From JBBIRG01 sp964410965 (GTDB lineage: Bacteria; CLD3; SB21; JBBIRG01): 64,000 nt of DNA. Positions 9,932-18,558 of this stretch are shown one piece after another. The stretch is from contig CAYPIY010000008.1 in the NCBI GenBank assembly GCA_964410965.1, positions 1-64,000 on the forward strand, read 5' to 3'. A model generated the notes under the pieces. The model searched no databases, was not told the DNA's origin, and was given only the letters and a program-made list of their open reading frames with translations. The position numbers and the translations under genes are program-made. Positions within the stretch are counted from its first letter, which is position 1; the number at the start of each line of letters is the position of its first letter.

Positions 9932-12423
9932 GCCTGCGGGTCCGTACGGGAAGACACGGTGATTCCGTCCGGATCATAAACCAGCCGACAAAAGGACCAT
10001 TCGCTGTTTCGTAAAACCGGGTGATGGGAGATAAGGACCGTATTTTTTATCCAAAACATTATATGATTCACAACGGCGAGGATGTTACTGATAAAAATAT
10101 TGTCATGCAATAAAAAAGGAAGATGGATCCACAGAGATTCCGGAACCCCGCGATCCCCGCAAAACCGGATCATCAGTTCTGCGAACCGGAAAGAGATCTC
10201 CAGCAGACATCTGTCCTGTTCCGGCAGGGAATCCGTTTTCATGATTCGGCCCGAAGAAACCCATTCCGTTTCGACCATTCCGTTTCCTGACAATTTCAGA
10301 TGAACAGAAGAATCCGGGATGTTTTTCATGAAACAGTAAAACATTCCTGCAAAGCTGAAAAGACATTGCCGATATCTCTTTTCAGCACACTGAGGGTCAG
10401 TATCGGCCCCGTCCTTTCCGTCGGGCGGTTCTTTCTCTGTTATTGCGTCTAATTCTTCGATTATCCGATCCCTGATGCCGATAAGCCTGATTTTCCATGC
10501 TTCCTTTTCCCGAAGCAATTCCAGCTCCGCTGACAATTTCTGAATGTGGCTTTGAATCATTTCGGGAGGTATTCCCGGCGGGGATGAACGGAACAGCCCG
10601 TTGAAACTTCTCAGCAGCTGCTCCGGGTTCTGGGATTCAAAGAACATCTCAACGGCCGATTTTTCCGACTCCGATTTTTTCTTCGCCAGCGCACGGATGA
10701 GGCTCTTTTCGGCGAGCATGCCCTGGTACATCCGCATGCGCTGCTCTTCCAGCCGCCTGCGTTCCCTGACGAGCCCCTGGGCAAGCACAGAGTCCGCGGA
10801 CCGGGTCAGAAGCCCCCGGATCCTTTGCCGGAGCTCCCTGTGCCGGGAGGGCTGATATGCGGTTTTCAGTATCTGTTTCTGCATGTCCTCGACGGCCGAC
10901 TGTTCATGCCTCGCGAACGCTTTGGTCGTCAGGCTTTGCCTGATCTTCTCCGACTGCTCCCTGAGAGCCTGGTACTCTTTTTCCGATTGTTTCGCCGTCT
11001 GGAGCCTGATCTCGGTGGTATAATACTGATGCCAGACCACGGGCTGCTGCTTCATCTCTTTCTCAAACTCTGCGTACGCCCCTCGGAGTTTTTCCATGGT
11101 ATGCCGGATTTCATCCATCTCGATCTGGTACTGGAAAATTCTACCGTTGATCGATTCCATTCTCTCCTGGATCGTTTTTTTCAGTTCGGAGGCCTTTCCG
11201 GATTCCAGTTCCCGCTGACAATCCGGGCAGACCGAATGATGAATGGATTCCAGAGCCGCGTGTTCCCTGTCGACGTAGGCTTTATGTTCCTCAATCCAGC
11301 GCTCAAGGAACTCCAGTCTTGTTTTATCCAGCAGGCCCTGTTCCAGCACGTGTTTCTGCCTGTCCTGGATTTTCTGCAGGCGCACAAGTTCACGGTGATG
11401 AAGTTCCAGTTCTTTTTCATAATCATGAATCCGGATGACCCACGGGCGTTTTTCGTTCATCTGCGCCGCAAGGGAGTGAAGTTCCAGTTTCAGTTCGTCT
11501 TCCGTTTTCGAGATCTTTCGTTCAATCTGGCTGATGCCGGCCATAAGGTCTTCATGCTGCTGCCGCTTTTCCTCCTCCCGGTTAAGTTCATCCATCAATC
11601 GCATAAGCTCATCCCAGCCCTCGCTTGCGTCCGTATGATAGCGCTCTTTCAAGGAAACCACAAGAAGGTCCAGATGCTCCCTTTTCAGGAACAGATCCGC
11701 GTACCGGACGGCCGGCTGGAAAAGGTCCGCCGGTGTTTCAGGAACCGACTCAGAGCGGATAAGATCATGAACAGGGGCTTCAGACACCATACCGGTTAAA
11801 TTGTTATGCAAGATCATGTGACGGTAATATCCGGCCTCTTTTTCCAGTGAGGAAACCCGGGGGGATGAATCCTGCGTAACTTCCGGCAAAGCCCCGGTTT
11901 TTTCGAATCCGGACTTTAAAGCCGGGATCCGTTCTTTCATTTTTCCTATTTCAGAATAGGAAATATCCGGCTGTAAGGTGATATTTTCACTTTCGCATCC
12001 AACAACGGCCAGATCCCAAATCCTGACCGACTCCAGCGGCTTTTTCGTGCGCAAGCATGGAATCGCCATATCCCCTGATAAATCGTCTGCAGGGACATAA
12101 CATCCGGCAGATGTTTTCCATTCATACAGGGCCTCATTTTCACGAATGAGGCCGTTTTCTGCATAAAATATTTTTTCATATTTGAAAATCTTATCGTGTT
12201 CCTTAAAGCTCATCCCAAGACACAGTGGCTTACCGGGATCATCAAACAGGTCTGCGGTGACTTCATTTTCGCCAGATATCGCCTGCGCCGCACGGATAAT
12301 GACGTCAGACCCTTTCAGACCAGTATCATGAATCAGAATGGTTCCGGATTCAGGAAAATCAAAGACTGCGGCGTTCCCGCCAAACCGGTACGCGTTTTGA
12401 ATCGTGAATGCAACAGGAATCAT
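9928..12423 (-). CDS. Rad50/SbcC-like coiled-coil protein with zinc hook but no Walker A lysine
   Basis: 831 residues. The N-terminus has the P-loop-like strand GTILIHD, but where GxxGxGKS/T is expected the sequence reads TGLKGSD, with no lysine at the catalytic position. A heptad-rich coiled coil runs from about residue 250 to 690. Near its middle, at about 399, lies CPDC, the CXXC of a zinc hook as in Rad50/SbcC. The C-terminal globular half contains HLPFLLHD followed by an ISHHPVL-like segment, resembling the degenerate ATPase C-termini of DUF2326-type proteins. No clear Walker B or ABC signature is visible. The head may bind but not hydrolyse nucleotide, or not bind it at all. The gene ends in an ATGA overlap with a LolC/E-type permease gene. 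The link to DNA or lipoprotein export is unknown. Confidence 0.75.
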   Translation of the reverse strand: MIPVAFTIQNAYRFGGNAAVFDFPESGTILIHDTGLKGSDVIIRAAQAISGENEVTADLFDDPGKPLCLGMSFKEHDKIFKYEKIFYAENGLIRENEALYEWKTSAGCYVPADDLSGDMAIPCLRTKKPLESVRIWDLAVVGCESENITLQPDISYSEIGKMKERIPALKSGFEKTGALPEVTQDSSPRVSSLEKEAGYYRHMILHNNLTGMVSEAPVHDLIRSESVPETPADLFQPAVRYADLFLKREHLDLLVVSLKERYHTDASEGWDELMRLMDELNREEEKRQQHEDLMAGISQIERKISKTEDELKLELHSLAAQMNEKRPWVIRIHDYEKELELHHRELVRLQKIQDRQKHVLEQGLLDKTRLEFLERWIEEHKAYVDREHAALESIHHSVCPDCQRELESGKASELKKTIQERMESINGRIFQYQIEMDEIRHTMEKLRGAYAEFEKEMKQQPVVWHQYYTTEIRLQTAKQSEKEYQALREQSEKIRQSLTTKAFARHEQSAVEDMQKQILKTAYQPSRHRELRQRIRGLLTRSADSVLAQGLVRERRRLEEQRMRMYQGMLAEKSLIRALAKKKSESEKSAVEMFFESQNPEQLLRSFNGLFRSSPPGIPPEMIQSHIQKLSAELELLREKEAWKIRLIGIRDRIIEELDAITEKEPPDGKDGADTDPQCAEKRYRQCLFSFAGMFYCFMKNIPDSSVHLKLSGNGMVETEWVSSGRIMKTDSLPEQDRCLLEISFRFAELMIRFCGDRGVPESLWIHLPFLLHDNIFISNILAVVNHIMFWIKNTVLISHHPVLRNSEWSFCRLVYDPDGITVSSRTDPQA

Positions 12424-12437
12424 CGGAATAATTCATT

Positions 12438-12468
12438 TTGAATTTATCAGGAAAATTTCTTAACATTC
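12438..12468 (+). promoter_or_regulatory. Weak candidate promoter for hflX
   Basis: In the 119-bp divergent gap between the zinc-hook gene (minus) and hflX (plus) there is TTG at 12438, a 20-bp spacer, and TAACATTC at 12461. The spacing equals that of the better candidates in front of the FadL and Hsp20 genes, but the second box is poor. About 70 nt would remain before the hflX ATG. Nothing comparable was seen on the minus strand for the zinc-hook gene. The rest of the gap is AT-rich and holds nothing else I can name. Confidence 0.25.
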
Positions 12469-12542
12469 TCCGGAATGGATCCACACAAACAATCGTTCAG
12501 TATATACGATAATAATACTAAAAAGGACAGGTTTTTTTATTC

Positions 12543-13844
12543 ATGAAGCCTTCGTCATTTTCAACCGAACCCGCGCGGGAAAGAGCTTTTCTTGTCGGCA
12601 TCAATCATCCGTCGCTGAGCGTTTTTCCGGCCGAGGACTGCCTTGAGGAACTGGCGTTGTTATCGGACACCGCGGGACTCGAAGTTACCGGCCAGATGGT
12701 CCAGAATGTCCGTAATATCGATCCGGGCCTGTTTATCGGCCGGGGAAAGATCGCTGAACTCGTAACCACCGTAAAGGAAAAAAAAATCCAGGTTGTGATC
12801 TTCGATGAAGACCTGTCCCCCGCGCAGACAAAAAACATCGAGAAAGAGCTAAATTGCCGCGTGATTGACCGCAGCGCGCTCATTCTCGCCATATTCGCGA
12901 AACGCGCCAAAACCCGCGAAGCGAAGACCCAGGTGGAACTCGCCCAGCTTGAATATCTCCTTCCGCGGCTGACACGCATCTGGACGCATCTCGAACGGCA
13001 GGCCGGCGGCAGCGTGTTCACCAAGGGCCCCGGCGAAACCCAGCTGGAAACCGACCGGAGGCTCATCGGAAAAAGAATATCTGTCCTGAAGAAAGAACTG
13101 GAAAAAATCAAACAGCAGCGGCTCACCCAGCGAAAAAGCCGCCGGAACGCGTACCAGGTTTCACTTGTGGGTTATACCAACGCAGGAAAGTCGACCCTGC
13201 TGAACTCTCTGACCGACGCTAACGTGTACGTGGAAAACCGCCTGTTCGCCACGCTCGACGCCACGACACGCCGTGTTTTTCTTAATGACGAACAGCATTG
13301 CCTCGTCACCGACACGGTCGGTTTTATCCGGAAACTGCCCCATCAGCTCGTGGCCTCATTCCGCTCCACCCTCGAGGAAGTCGCGGAATCGGACTTTCTC
13401 ATTCACGTCGTGGATATCAGCAATCACCTTTATTATGAACAGCTTGAAACCGTTAACCAGGTGCTCGAAGAACTGAAAGTCCATATGGCTCCGTCCCTGA
13501 TCGCATTTAATAAAGTCGACTCCGTTCATGATGAGGCGTTTCTTCATCAGTTGTCCCTGCAGTATCCGGACGCACTGTTCATTTCGGCCCACCGCAGGAT
13601 CGGACTGCAGAAACTGAAAACACGCATTCTCGAAAGAATGGATAGCGATTTCAGCGATTATATCGTGACCATTCCTTCCGGGCTGCCTGAAATCATCTCC
13701 ACGATCCGGCACCTCGCTGAAATTAAGGATATTTCGGATACGGGAAACGTTCTGGCCGTTCGCTACAGAAGCCGCAAAAGCGAGGCTGAACAGATCCACG
13801 CTTACGTCGAAAAGCATAAGATGCTCTTAGAATTGCAGGATTGA
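12543..13844 (+). CDS. hflX: GTPase HflX
   Basis: 433 residues, the usual HflX size. The N-terminal HflX domain has the diagnostic GPGETQLETDRR linker near residue 165 and a coiled helix after it. The G domain carries G1 GYTNAGKS (about 210), G3 DTVGF, and G4 NKVD. The end is a C-terminal domain. HflX binds the ribosome and can split stalled or heat-damaged 70S particles, hydrolysing GTP. The start is an ATG at 12543; AAAAAGGACAGG lies upstream, with 13 nt between AGGACAGG and the ATG, so the ribosome site is distant. It stands alone: divergent from the operon on the left, and its stop lies inside the promoter-like segment of the next gene. Confidence 0.97.
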   Translation: MKPSSFSTEPARERAFLVGINHPSLSVFPAEDCLEELALLSDTAGLEVTGQMVQNVRNIDPGLFIGRGKIAELVTTVKEKKIQVVIFDEDLSPAQTKNIEKELNCRVIDRSALILAIFAKRAKTREAKTQVELAQLEYLLPRLTRIWTHLERQAGGSVFTKGPGETQLETDRRLIGKRISVLKKELEKIKQQRLTQRKSRRNAYQVSLVGYTNAGKSTLLNSLTDANVYVENRLFATLDATTRRVFLNDEQHCLVTDTVGFIRKLPHQLVASFRSTLEEVAESDFLIHVVDISNHLYYEQLETVNQVLEELKVHMAPSLIAFNKVDSVHDEAFLHQLSLQYPDALFISAHRRIGLQKLKTRILERMDSDFSDYIVTIPSGLPEIISTIRHLAEIKDISDTGNVLAVRYRSRKSEAEQIHAYVEKHKMLLELQD

Positions 13845-13871
13845 GTCGATCTTACTTAAATGATATTTTTT
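13841..13871 (+). promoter_or_regulatory. Candidate promoter for the PorV-TPR/RsbU region
   Basis: TTG at 13841 (overlapping the hflX stop), a 20-bp spacer, and TATTTTTT at 13864-13871. The layout matches the other TTG-N20-TAnnTT boxes in the window. The downstream gene starts at 13948. Confidence is modest because the last base is not G and AT-rich DNA makes such hits likely. Confidence 0.3.
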
Positions 13872-13947
13872 ATTGCAAATACCTCGACTTTAAGTTATCT
13901 TAATGTGAATGCCGAAAATGATGGTTACCACTAATTTACCGGGTGCC

Positions 13948-15888
13948 ATGAAAAACAGAATTCCGTTTATATTTTTTATTTCAGCTCTTTGGATTACGGA
14001 AAGCGCCATTCCGCTGCAAACAGCCTGCGGTCAGGAAAACTGGGGCACTCAAAGTTTATTCATGGAAATGGGCATGGGCGCTCGCGCACAGGGGCTGGGC
14101 AAGGCGTTTGTCGCCATCGCCAACGACGGTTCGGCGGTATTCTGGAATCCCGCAGGACTGGATTATCTGACGCAGGGAAACGCATCCTTTTATCATTCCA
14201 CGCTTCTGGATGGTTATTACAACTTCGCGAGTGTTACCTATCCGTTTCTGAATTTCGGTACCTTTGGTCTGGGCGTTTCCCGGTTTGCCGTTACCGACAT
14301 CCCCAGGGTTAATTCCGACAACGTTTTGGAGGGCATGTCCGACATGAATCAGGAGGAGTTTTATGTATCCTATGGAAAAAAACTTCCCTGGAATATTTCG
14401 CTGGGCACGACTTTTAAAATCGTACGTCAGGCTAGTGCCGGATACGATCTGAAATCCGTTTCCGATGTCGGTGCCGGAATGGATCTGGGTTTGATCTACC
14501 GGCCTGATTTTGAATCAGCGTTTTTGCGAAACACGTCCTTCGGAATTAATTTTCATAACCTGATTGAACCTAAAACAAAGTTAGTCCTTGAAGATGATCC
14601 TCAGCCGCTTAACATCCGCGCGGGTATCGCAAGGGACTTTATTTTCGGCGGTGACCAGCTCCGAAAATTCACTCTCGCTGTGGACGTCAATAAAAGTAAA
14701 TTCGAGACGGCAAGAATTCACGTCGGCGGGGAGTTTTCCATCCACCGTATGCTGACCGCGCGGGCGGGATTTGACGCCGGCCAGATCGCCATAGGCGTCG
14801 GAACCGAATTCGTCCAGTTCGAGAAATTCCAGCTCGATTACACGCTGAACCTCGGCAACAAACAGGGCACTGCGCTGCACCGGCTCGGTCTGACGGTGTT
14901 TTTCGGCAAGACGATCGAAGAGCGCATACAGATCGCGAAGAGTTTCCGCGCCGACGAGGACCGGAAGCTGGTCGCGAAAAACCAGGAACAACTCCGTATC
15001 AAATCCATCAAGGAACACAAAGCCATGGGACAGGAACTGTTCCGGAAGGGAAATCTCCTGCAGGCCCTGGTTGAATACGAGCAGCTTTCCAAACTCGACC
15101 CCGAGAGTGATGACGCCAAAATTTACCTGGACAGCATCAATATCCTGATGGACGAACAGCTTACCAAACAGCTTGCCGACACGGCAAACGCCATGCAGCA
15201 GGTCACGATCGACCAGCAGAACAACAAATTCGTGATGGAGCATTTCCAGAAAGCGCGCCAGCTTTTCCAGAAAGAGGATTTCATCGCGGCGCTGAGCGAG
15301 TTCCAGAACGCGCTGGACCGGTCGCCGAACAACAAGGAAATCCTCGACGCGATGACGACCACGCGGAGCGCGCTGGATAAAAAGATCGCGCAGTTCATCG
15401 CCAAGGCGCGGGCGAACGCCGCCGGCAATAATTTCGCCGAAGCGCTCAAGATGCTGAGCCAGGCCCGCGCGCTGGACCCGAACAACCTCACGATCCAGAG
15501 GGAAATCGACACAGAACTGAAGAAAATCAACAGCCGCCTGACGTTCCTGGAGTCCACGCGCAACGGCCTCGATGCCTATCAGAAAGGCGATTATGAGACA
15601 TCCATCAAGGAATTCGAAAAAGCCCTCCTGATCGACCCGAACAACGTAACGGTCAGGGAATACCACAAGAAAGCCATCGTGCGGGGGTTCGCGACCTTCA
15701 AGACCCTCGAGGGCGATTATGAAAAATGGTATCTCCAGGGAGTCGATCTCTATGTTGAAGGCAAGTACCAGCAGGCCATCATCATCTGGCAGCGCATTCT
15801 CGAAAAAGACCCTTACAACAAGCGGGTGCTGAACGCCATCGACAAGGCCGAGGAACAAATGCGCCAGCAGAAGACCAACAAGAAATAG
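13948..15888 (+). CDS. PorV/UPF0164-type outer-membrane protein fused to TPR repeats
   Basis: 646 residues from the ATG at 13948, which begins the signal peptide (MKNRIPFIFFISALW). An ATG at 13909 is in frame and cannot be excluded; neither has a clear ribosome site. Residues about 30-320 form a PorV/PorQ-like beta-barrel, with GMGARAQGLGKAFVAIANDG and WNPAGL near the start as in that family. After residue about 340 the protein becomes helical, with several TPR units (e.g. FQKARQLFQKEDFIAALSEF, DAYQKGDYETSIKEFEKALL). PorV proteins support surface-protein export by T9SS in Bacteroidota; the TPR tail would face the periplasm if the barrel sits in the outer membrane. The next gene, the large RsbU/RsbW protein, begins 9 bp after its stop. 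Confidence 0.8.
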   Translation: MKNRIPFIFFISALWITESAIPLQTACGQENWGTQSLFMEMGMGARAQGLGKAFVAIANDGSAVFWNPAGLDYLTQGNASFYHSTLLDGYYNFASVTYPFLNFGTFGLGVSRFAVTDIPRVNSDNVLEGMSDMNQEEFYVSYGKKLPWNISLGTTFKIVRQASAGYDLKSVSDVGAGMDLGLIYRPDFESAFLRNTSFGINFHNLIEPKTKLVLEDDPQPLNIRAGIARDFIFGGDQLRKFTLAVDVNKSKFETARIHVGGEFSIHRMLTARAGFDAGQIAIGVGTEFVQFEKFQLDYTLNLGNKQGTALHRLGLTVFFGKTIEERIQIAKSFRADEDRKLVAKNQEQLRIKSIKEHKAMGQELFRKGNLLQALVEYEQLSKLDPESDDAKIYLDSINILMDEQLTKQLADTANAMQQVTIDQQNNKFVMEHFQKARQLFQKEDFIAALSEFQNALDRSPNNKEILDAMTTTRSALDKKIAQFIAKARANAAGNNFAEALKMLSQARALDPNNLTIQREIDTELKKINSRLTFLESTRNGLDAYQKGDYETSIKEFEKALLIDPNNVTVREYHKKAIVRGFATFKTLEGDYEKWYLQGVDLYVEGKYQQAIIIWQRILEKDPYNKRVLNAIDKAEEQMRQQKTNKK

Positions 15889-15897
15889 CACCACGAC

Positions 15898-18531
15898 ATG
15901 CTGTTCCGACAATCGCAAAAACATGAACTGAAAGTTCCCGCCGAAATGAAATATCTGGCGGAACTCCGCGATTTTGTCGTCAAGATCGGCAAGCAATACG
16001 GCTTTGATGAAAAGGTGATCTCCAGTCTGAAGCTGGCAACCGACGAAGCCGCAACCAATATTATCCGCCACAGTTACCGGGATATACCGGGCCGGGGTTA
16101 TGTCACGATCCGGGCAATCGTAAAGACCAACAGCCTTGTCATCGTTCTGATCGACCAGGGCAAGACGTTTGATCCGCGGAACGCCAAAGCCCCGAACATG
16201 AAAGAATACGTCAAGATCGGGAAAAAGGGCGGCCTGGGCATTTTCATGCTCCAGAAGCTGATGGATGAGATTGACTACCATGTTACCACCGAGGGCAACG
16301 AACTCCGCCTGACCAAATACAGGAAACAGGACAAATCCCAGCAGGGATCGTTCATCAGCCGGATCAACCTGAAACACCGGTATGCCATCTTATCTTCAGC
16401 CGCGCTTACCATCCTCGTCATCGTGGGTTTCTTCCTTTTTGAAAAAATTCAGTCTGAGCGGATGATCAGAGAAATTCTCAAGAGAGCCGTGGCCATATCC
16501 GCATCCATGGCTTCCTCCAGTTCCGAAAACATGATCCGTTTCGACGACCTGACCCTTTTCCAGAATGCCGAAAGGTTCAAGCTGGATAACAGCCCGTTCA
16601 TCCATAACGTATACGTACTGGACAGCGCCGGCAATGTCTACGCCTCCTCCGACCGGTCGTCACTCGGGAAATATGCCGTTCCGGAAATCTCAGAAAGCAT
16701 TGTGCTGGAAAGCCTCATCGAAAACTCCGGCCCGCCTGAAAACGGGGCCGACACCCTCCTGAACCGGCTGCGCGACAACCCCCTCGTTACGCAGATCGAA
16801 ATAAAAAAATATGAACGCGGCGGCGAAGGTATCTATGATATATCGACTCCCATTTATTTCGCAAACCAGTTCAGCCCGGAAAACCGCCTCGGTACCGCTC
16901 ATGTTCAGGTTCTGGAACAGATCATCCTGGATGAAATCCTCGACCTCCGGATATTGGGCATCACTCTGTCCGTCGTGATCCTGTTGATCGGGTACAGCAG
17001 TATCGCGTTCCTCGTGGCCCGCATCATCAGTCCGTTCCAGAAACTGACCGACTGGATCCGTTCCGCCGGACATGAAACGGTCTCCGACGACGTGGACATC
17101 GACACCTCCAACGAAGTCGGCGAGATCGCGCAGGCCTTTACGGACATGGCTGCCAAGTTCCGCAAAGCCCAGATCGGCCTTGTGCAGCAGAAACAACTGC
17201 AGAAAGAAATCCAGGTCGCGCAGGAAATCCAGCATATGCTCCTTCCTTCCGTCTTTCCGGACGTGGAGGGTTACGACCTGGCGACCTTTTACGAATCTGC
17301 CAAGGAAGTCGGGGGCGACCTTTTTGATTTTGTACGCGTGGACGACCACACCATAGGCATCGCCGTCGCGGACGTCTCCGGCAAGGGCGTTCCCGGATCT
17401 CTTGTGATGACCATGATCCGTACCGCGCTGAGGCTCGAGGCGCGTGAAAATAAAGACCCCAGCGATGTCCTTTCGAAAGTCAATGAGTTCGTCGTGGACG
17501 ACATGAAAAAAGGCATGTTCGTAACGACCTATTATATCGTTCTGGATTCCCGTAACCGGGAAATCCATTACGCGAGCGCGGGTCACAACCCCATGATCCT
17601 GCACCGGACTTCGACCGGCCAGACCTATTATCTTAATCCGGCGGGATTCCCCGTCGGTATCGCGCTGTCCGACCGCGAACTGTTCCGTCAGACGATCAAG
17701 AACGACAGCATCAAACTGAGAGAGGATGACATCCTCGTCGCGTACACCGACGGCATCACCGAAGCGATGAATCCCAACCGCGACCTGTTCGGCGAAGAAC
17801 GTTTTCTCGAATCCATTAAACGCCACGCCCATTTGGGAGCGAAGGAATTTGTCGAGAAAGTACGGGATGATATTCTTAATTTCACTCAGGGGGCACCCCA
17901 GAATGATGATATCACCTTTGTCGCCGTCAAGGAAAACCTCGCCGCATCCGAGGTGCTGTTCAACCTCAGGAAGAACCTGATCGATGAAGTCGCCTCAGGC
18001 GTTCCGGTCAAAACTGCATGCGCGAAAGCCGGTGTCTCAACCTCAACCTTCTATAAATATAAAAAACGTTATGCCGAACTCGGCGAAGAAGGGCTTAAAA
18101 TCAAGAGTGACTACACGAACATCGAAAGCAAACAGATCAGCATCGAGCAACGGGCGAAGATTATCGATATCATCATGCATAATCCCGAACTCGGCCCCAA
18201 AATGATCAGCAATCTGCTGAAAACCGATAAATATGGATTTACCTCTATTCCCGAAAACCGCATTTATGAAGAACTGATCCGCCTGCGCCTGAATACCCAG
18301 GAAAAACGGCAGGCGTTTATTGAGGGACTGTCGAAATCCAAACGGAGATTTAAAGTGCCCGGAAATCCGCTCATCACGATGGACGGCGAAATCATCAAGA
18401 CCGATTCCCGTCAGACCGGATCCATCGTGGATTCCATCCTCAAAACAAGGCAAAGCCAGAACGACGCTCCGACCGTAGAAACCCGCCCCGATACCGAACA
18501 CGCCGAAACCCCTTCAGCGAAAAGCGAATAA
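15898..18531 (+). CDS. Partner-switching protein: RsbW-like kinase, sensor, SpoIIE phosphatase and DNA-binding tail
   Basis: 877 residues in five parts. (1) About 10-145, an RsbW-like HATPase kinase with DEAATNIIRHSY and GGLGIFMLQKLMDE. (2) A membrane helix near 160-185, an extracytoplasmic sensor domain, a second helix near 342-370 and a HAMP segment. (3) A SpoIIE/PP2C phosphatase, about 440-690, with EVGGDLFDF and ADVSGKGVPGSL. (4) A helix-turn-helix around 700-740 (KAGVSTSTFYKYKKRY, then LGEEGL), like transposase HTH domains. (5) About 755-803, a winged-helix-like module similar to the C-terminus of the STAS protein at 54219-54947. RsbW/RsbU systems control a STAS antagonist by phosphorylation; having kinase and phosphatase in one chain with a DNA-binding tail is unusual. 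A possible regulated partner is the STAS protein. Confidence 0.88.
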   Translation: MLFRQSQKHELKVPAEMKYLAELRDFVVKIGKQYGFDEKVISSLKLATDEAATNIIRHSYRDIPGRGYVTIRAIVKTNSLVIVLIDQGKTFDPRNAKAPNMKEYVKIGKKGGLGIFMLQKLMDEIDYHVTTEGNELRLTKYRKQDKSQQGSFISRINLKHRYAILSSAALTILVIVGFFLFEKIQSERMIREILKRAVAISASMASSSSENMIRFDDLTLFQNAERFKLDNSPFIHNVYVLDSAGNVYASSDRSSLGKYAVPEISESIVLESLIENSGPPENGADTLLNRLRDNPLVTQIEIKKYERGGEGIYDISTPIYFANQFSPENRLGTAHVQVLEQIILDEILDLRILGITLSVVILLIGYSSIAFLVARIISPFQKLTDWIRSAGHETVSDDVDIDTSNEVGEIAQAFTDMAAKFRKAQIGLVQQKQLQKEIQVAQEIQHMLLPSVFPDVEGYDLATFYESAKEVGGDLFDFVRVDDHTIGIAVADVSGKGVPGSLVMTMIRTALRLEARENKDPSDVLSKVNEFVVDDMKKGMFVTTYYIVLDSRNREIHYASAGHNPMILHRTSTGQTYYLNPAGFPVGIALSDRELFRQTIKNDSIKLREDDILVAYTDGITEAMNPNRDLFGEERFLESIKRHAHLGAKEFVEKVRDDILNFTQGAPQNDDITFVAVKENLAASEVLFNLRKNLIDEVASGVPVKTACAKAGVSTSTFYKYKKRYAELGEEGLKIKSDYTNIESKQISIEQRAKIIDIIMHNPELGPKMISNLLKTDKYGFTSIPENRIYEELIRLRLNTQEKRQAFIEGLSKSKRRFKVPGNPLITMDGEIIKTDSRQTGSIVDSILKTRQSQNDAPTVETRPDTEHAETPSAKSE

Positions 18532-18558
18532 TTCAATCATTTTTCAGGAAAGAAAGCA

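Noticed and set aside
14581..16377. A 598-codon open frame on the minus strand across the PorV-TPR and RsbU genes
   Set aside because: It lies antisense to two genes with clear signal, barrel, TPR and kinase motifs, has no ribosome site or domain, and reads as a shadow of high-GC third positions.
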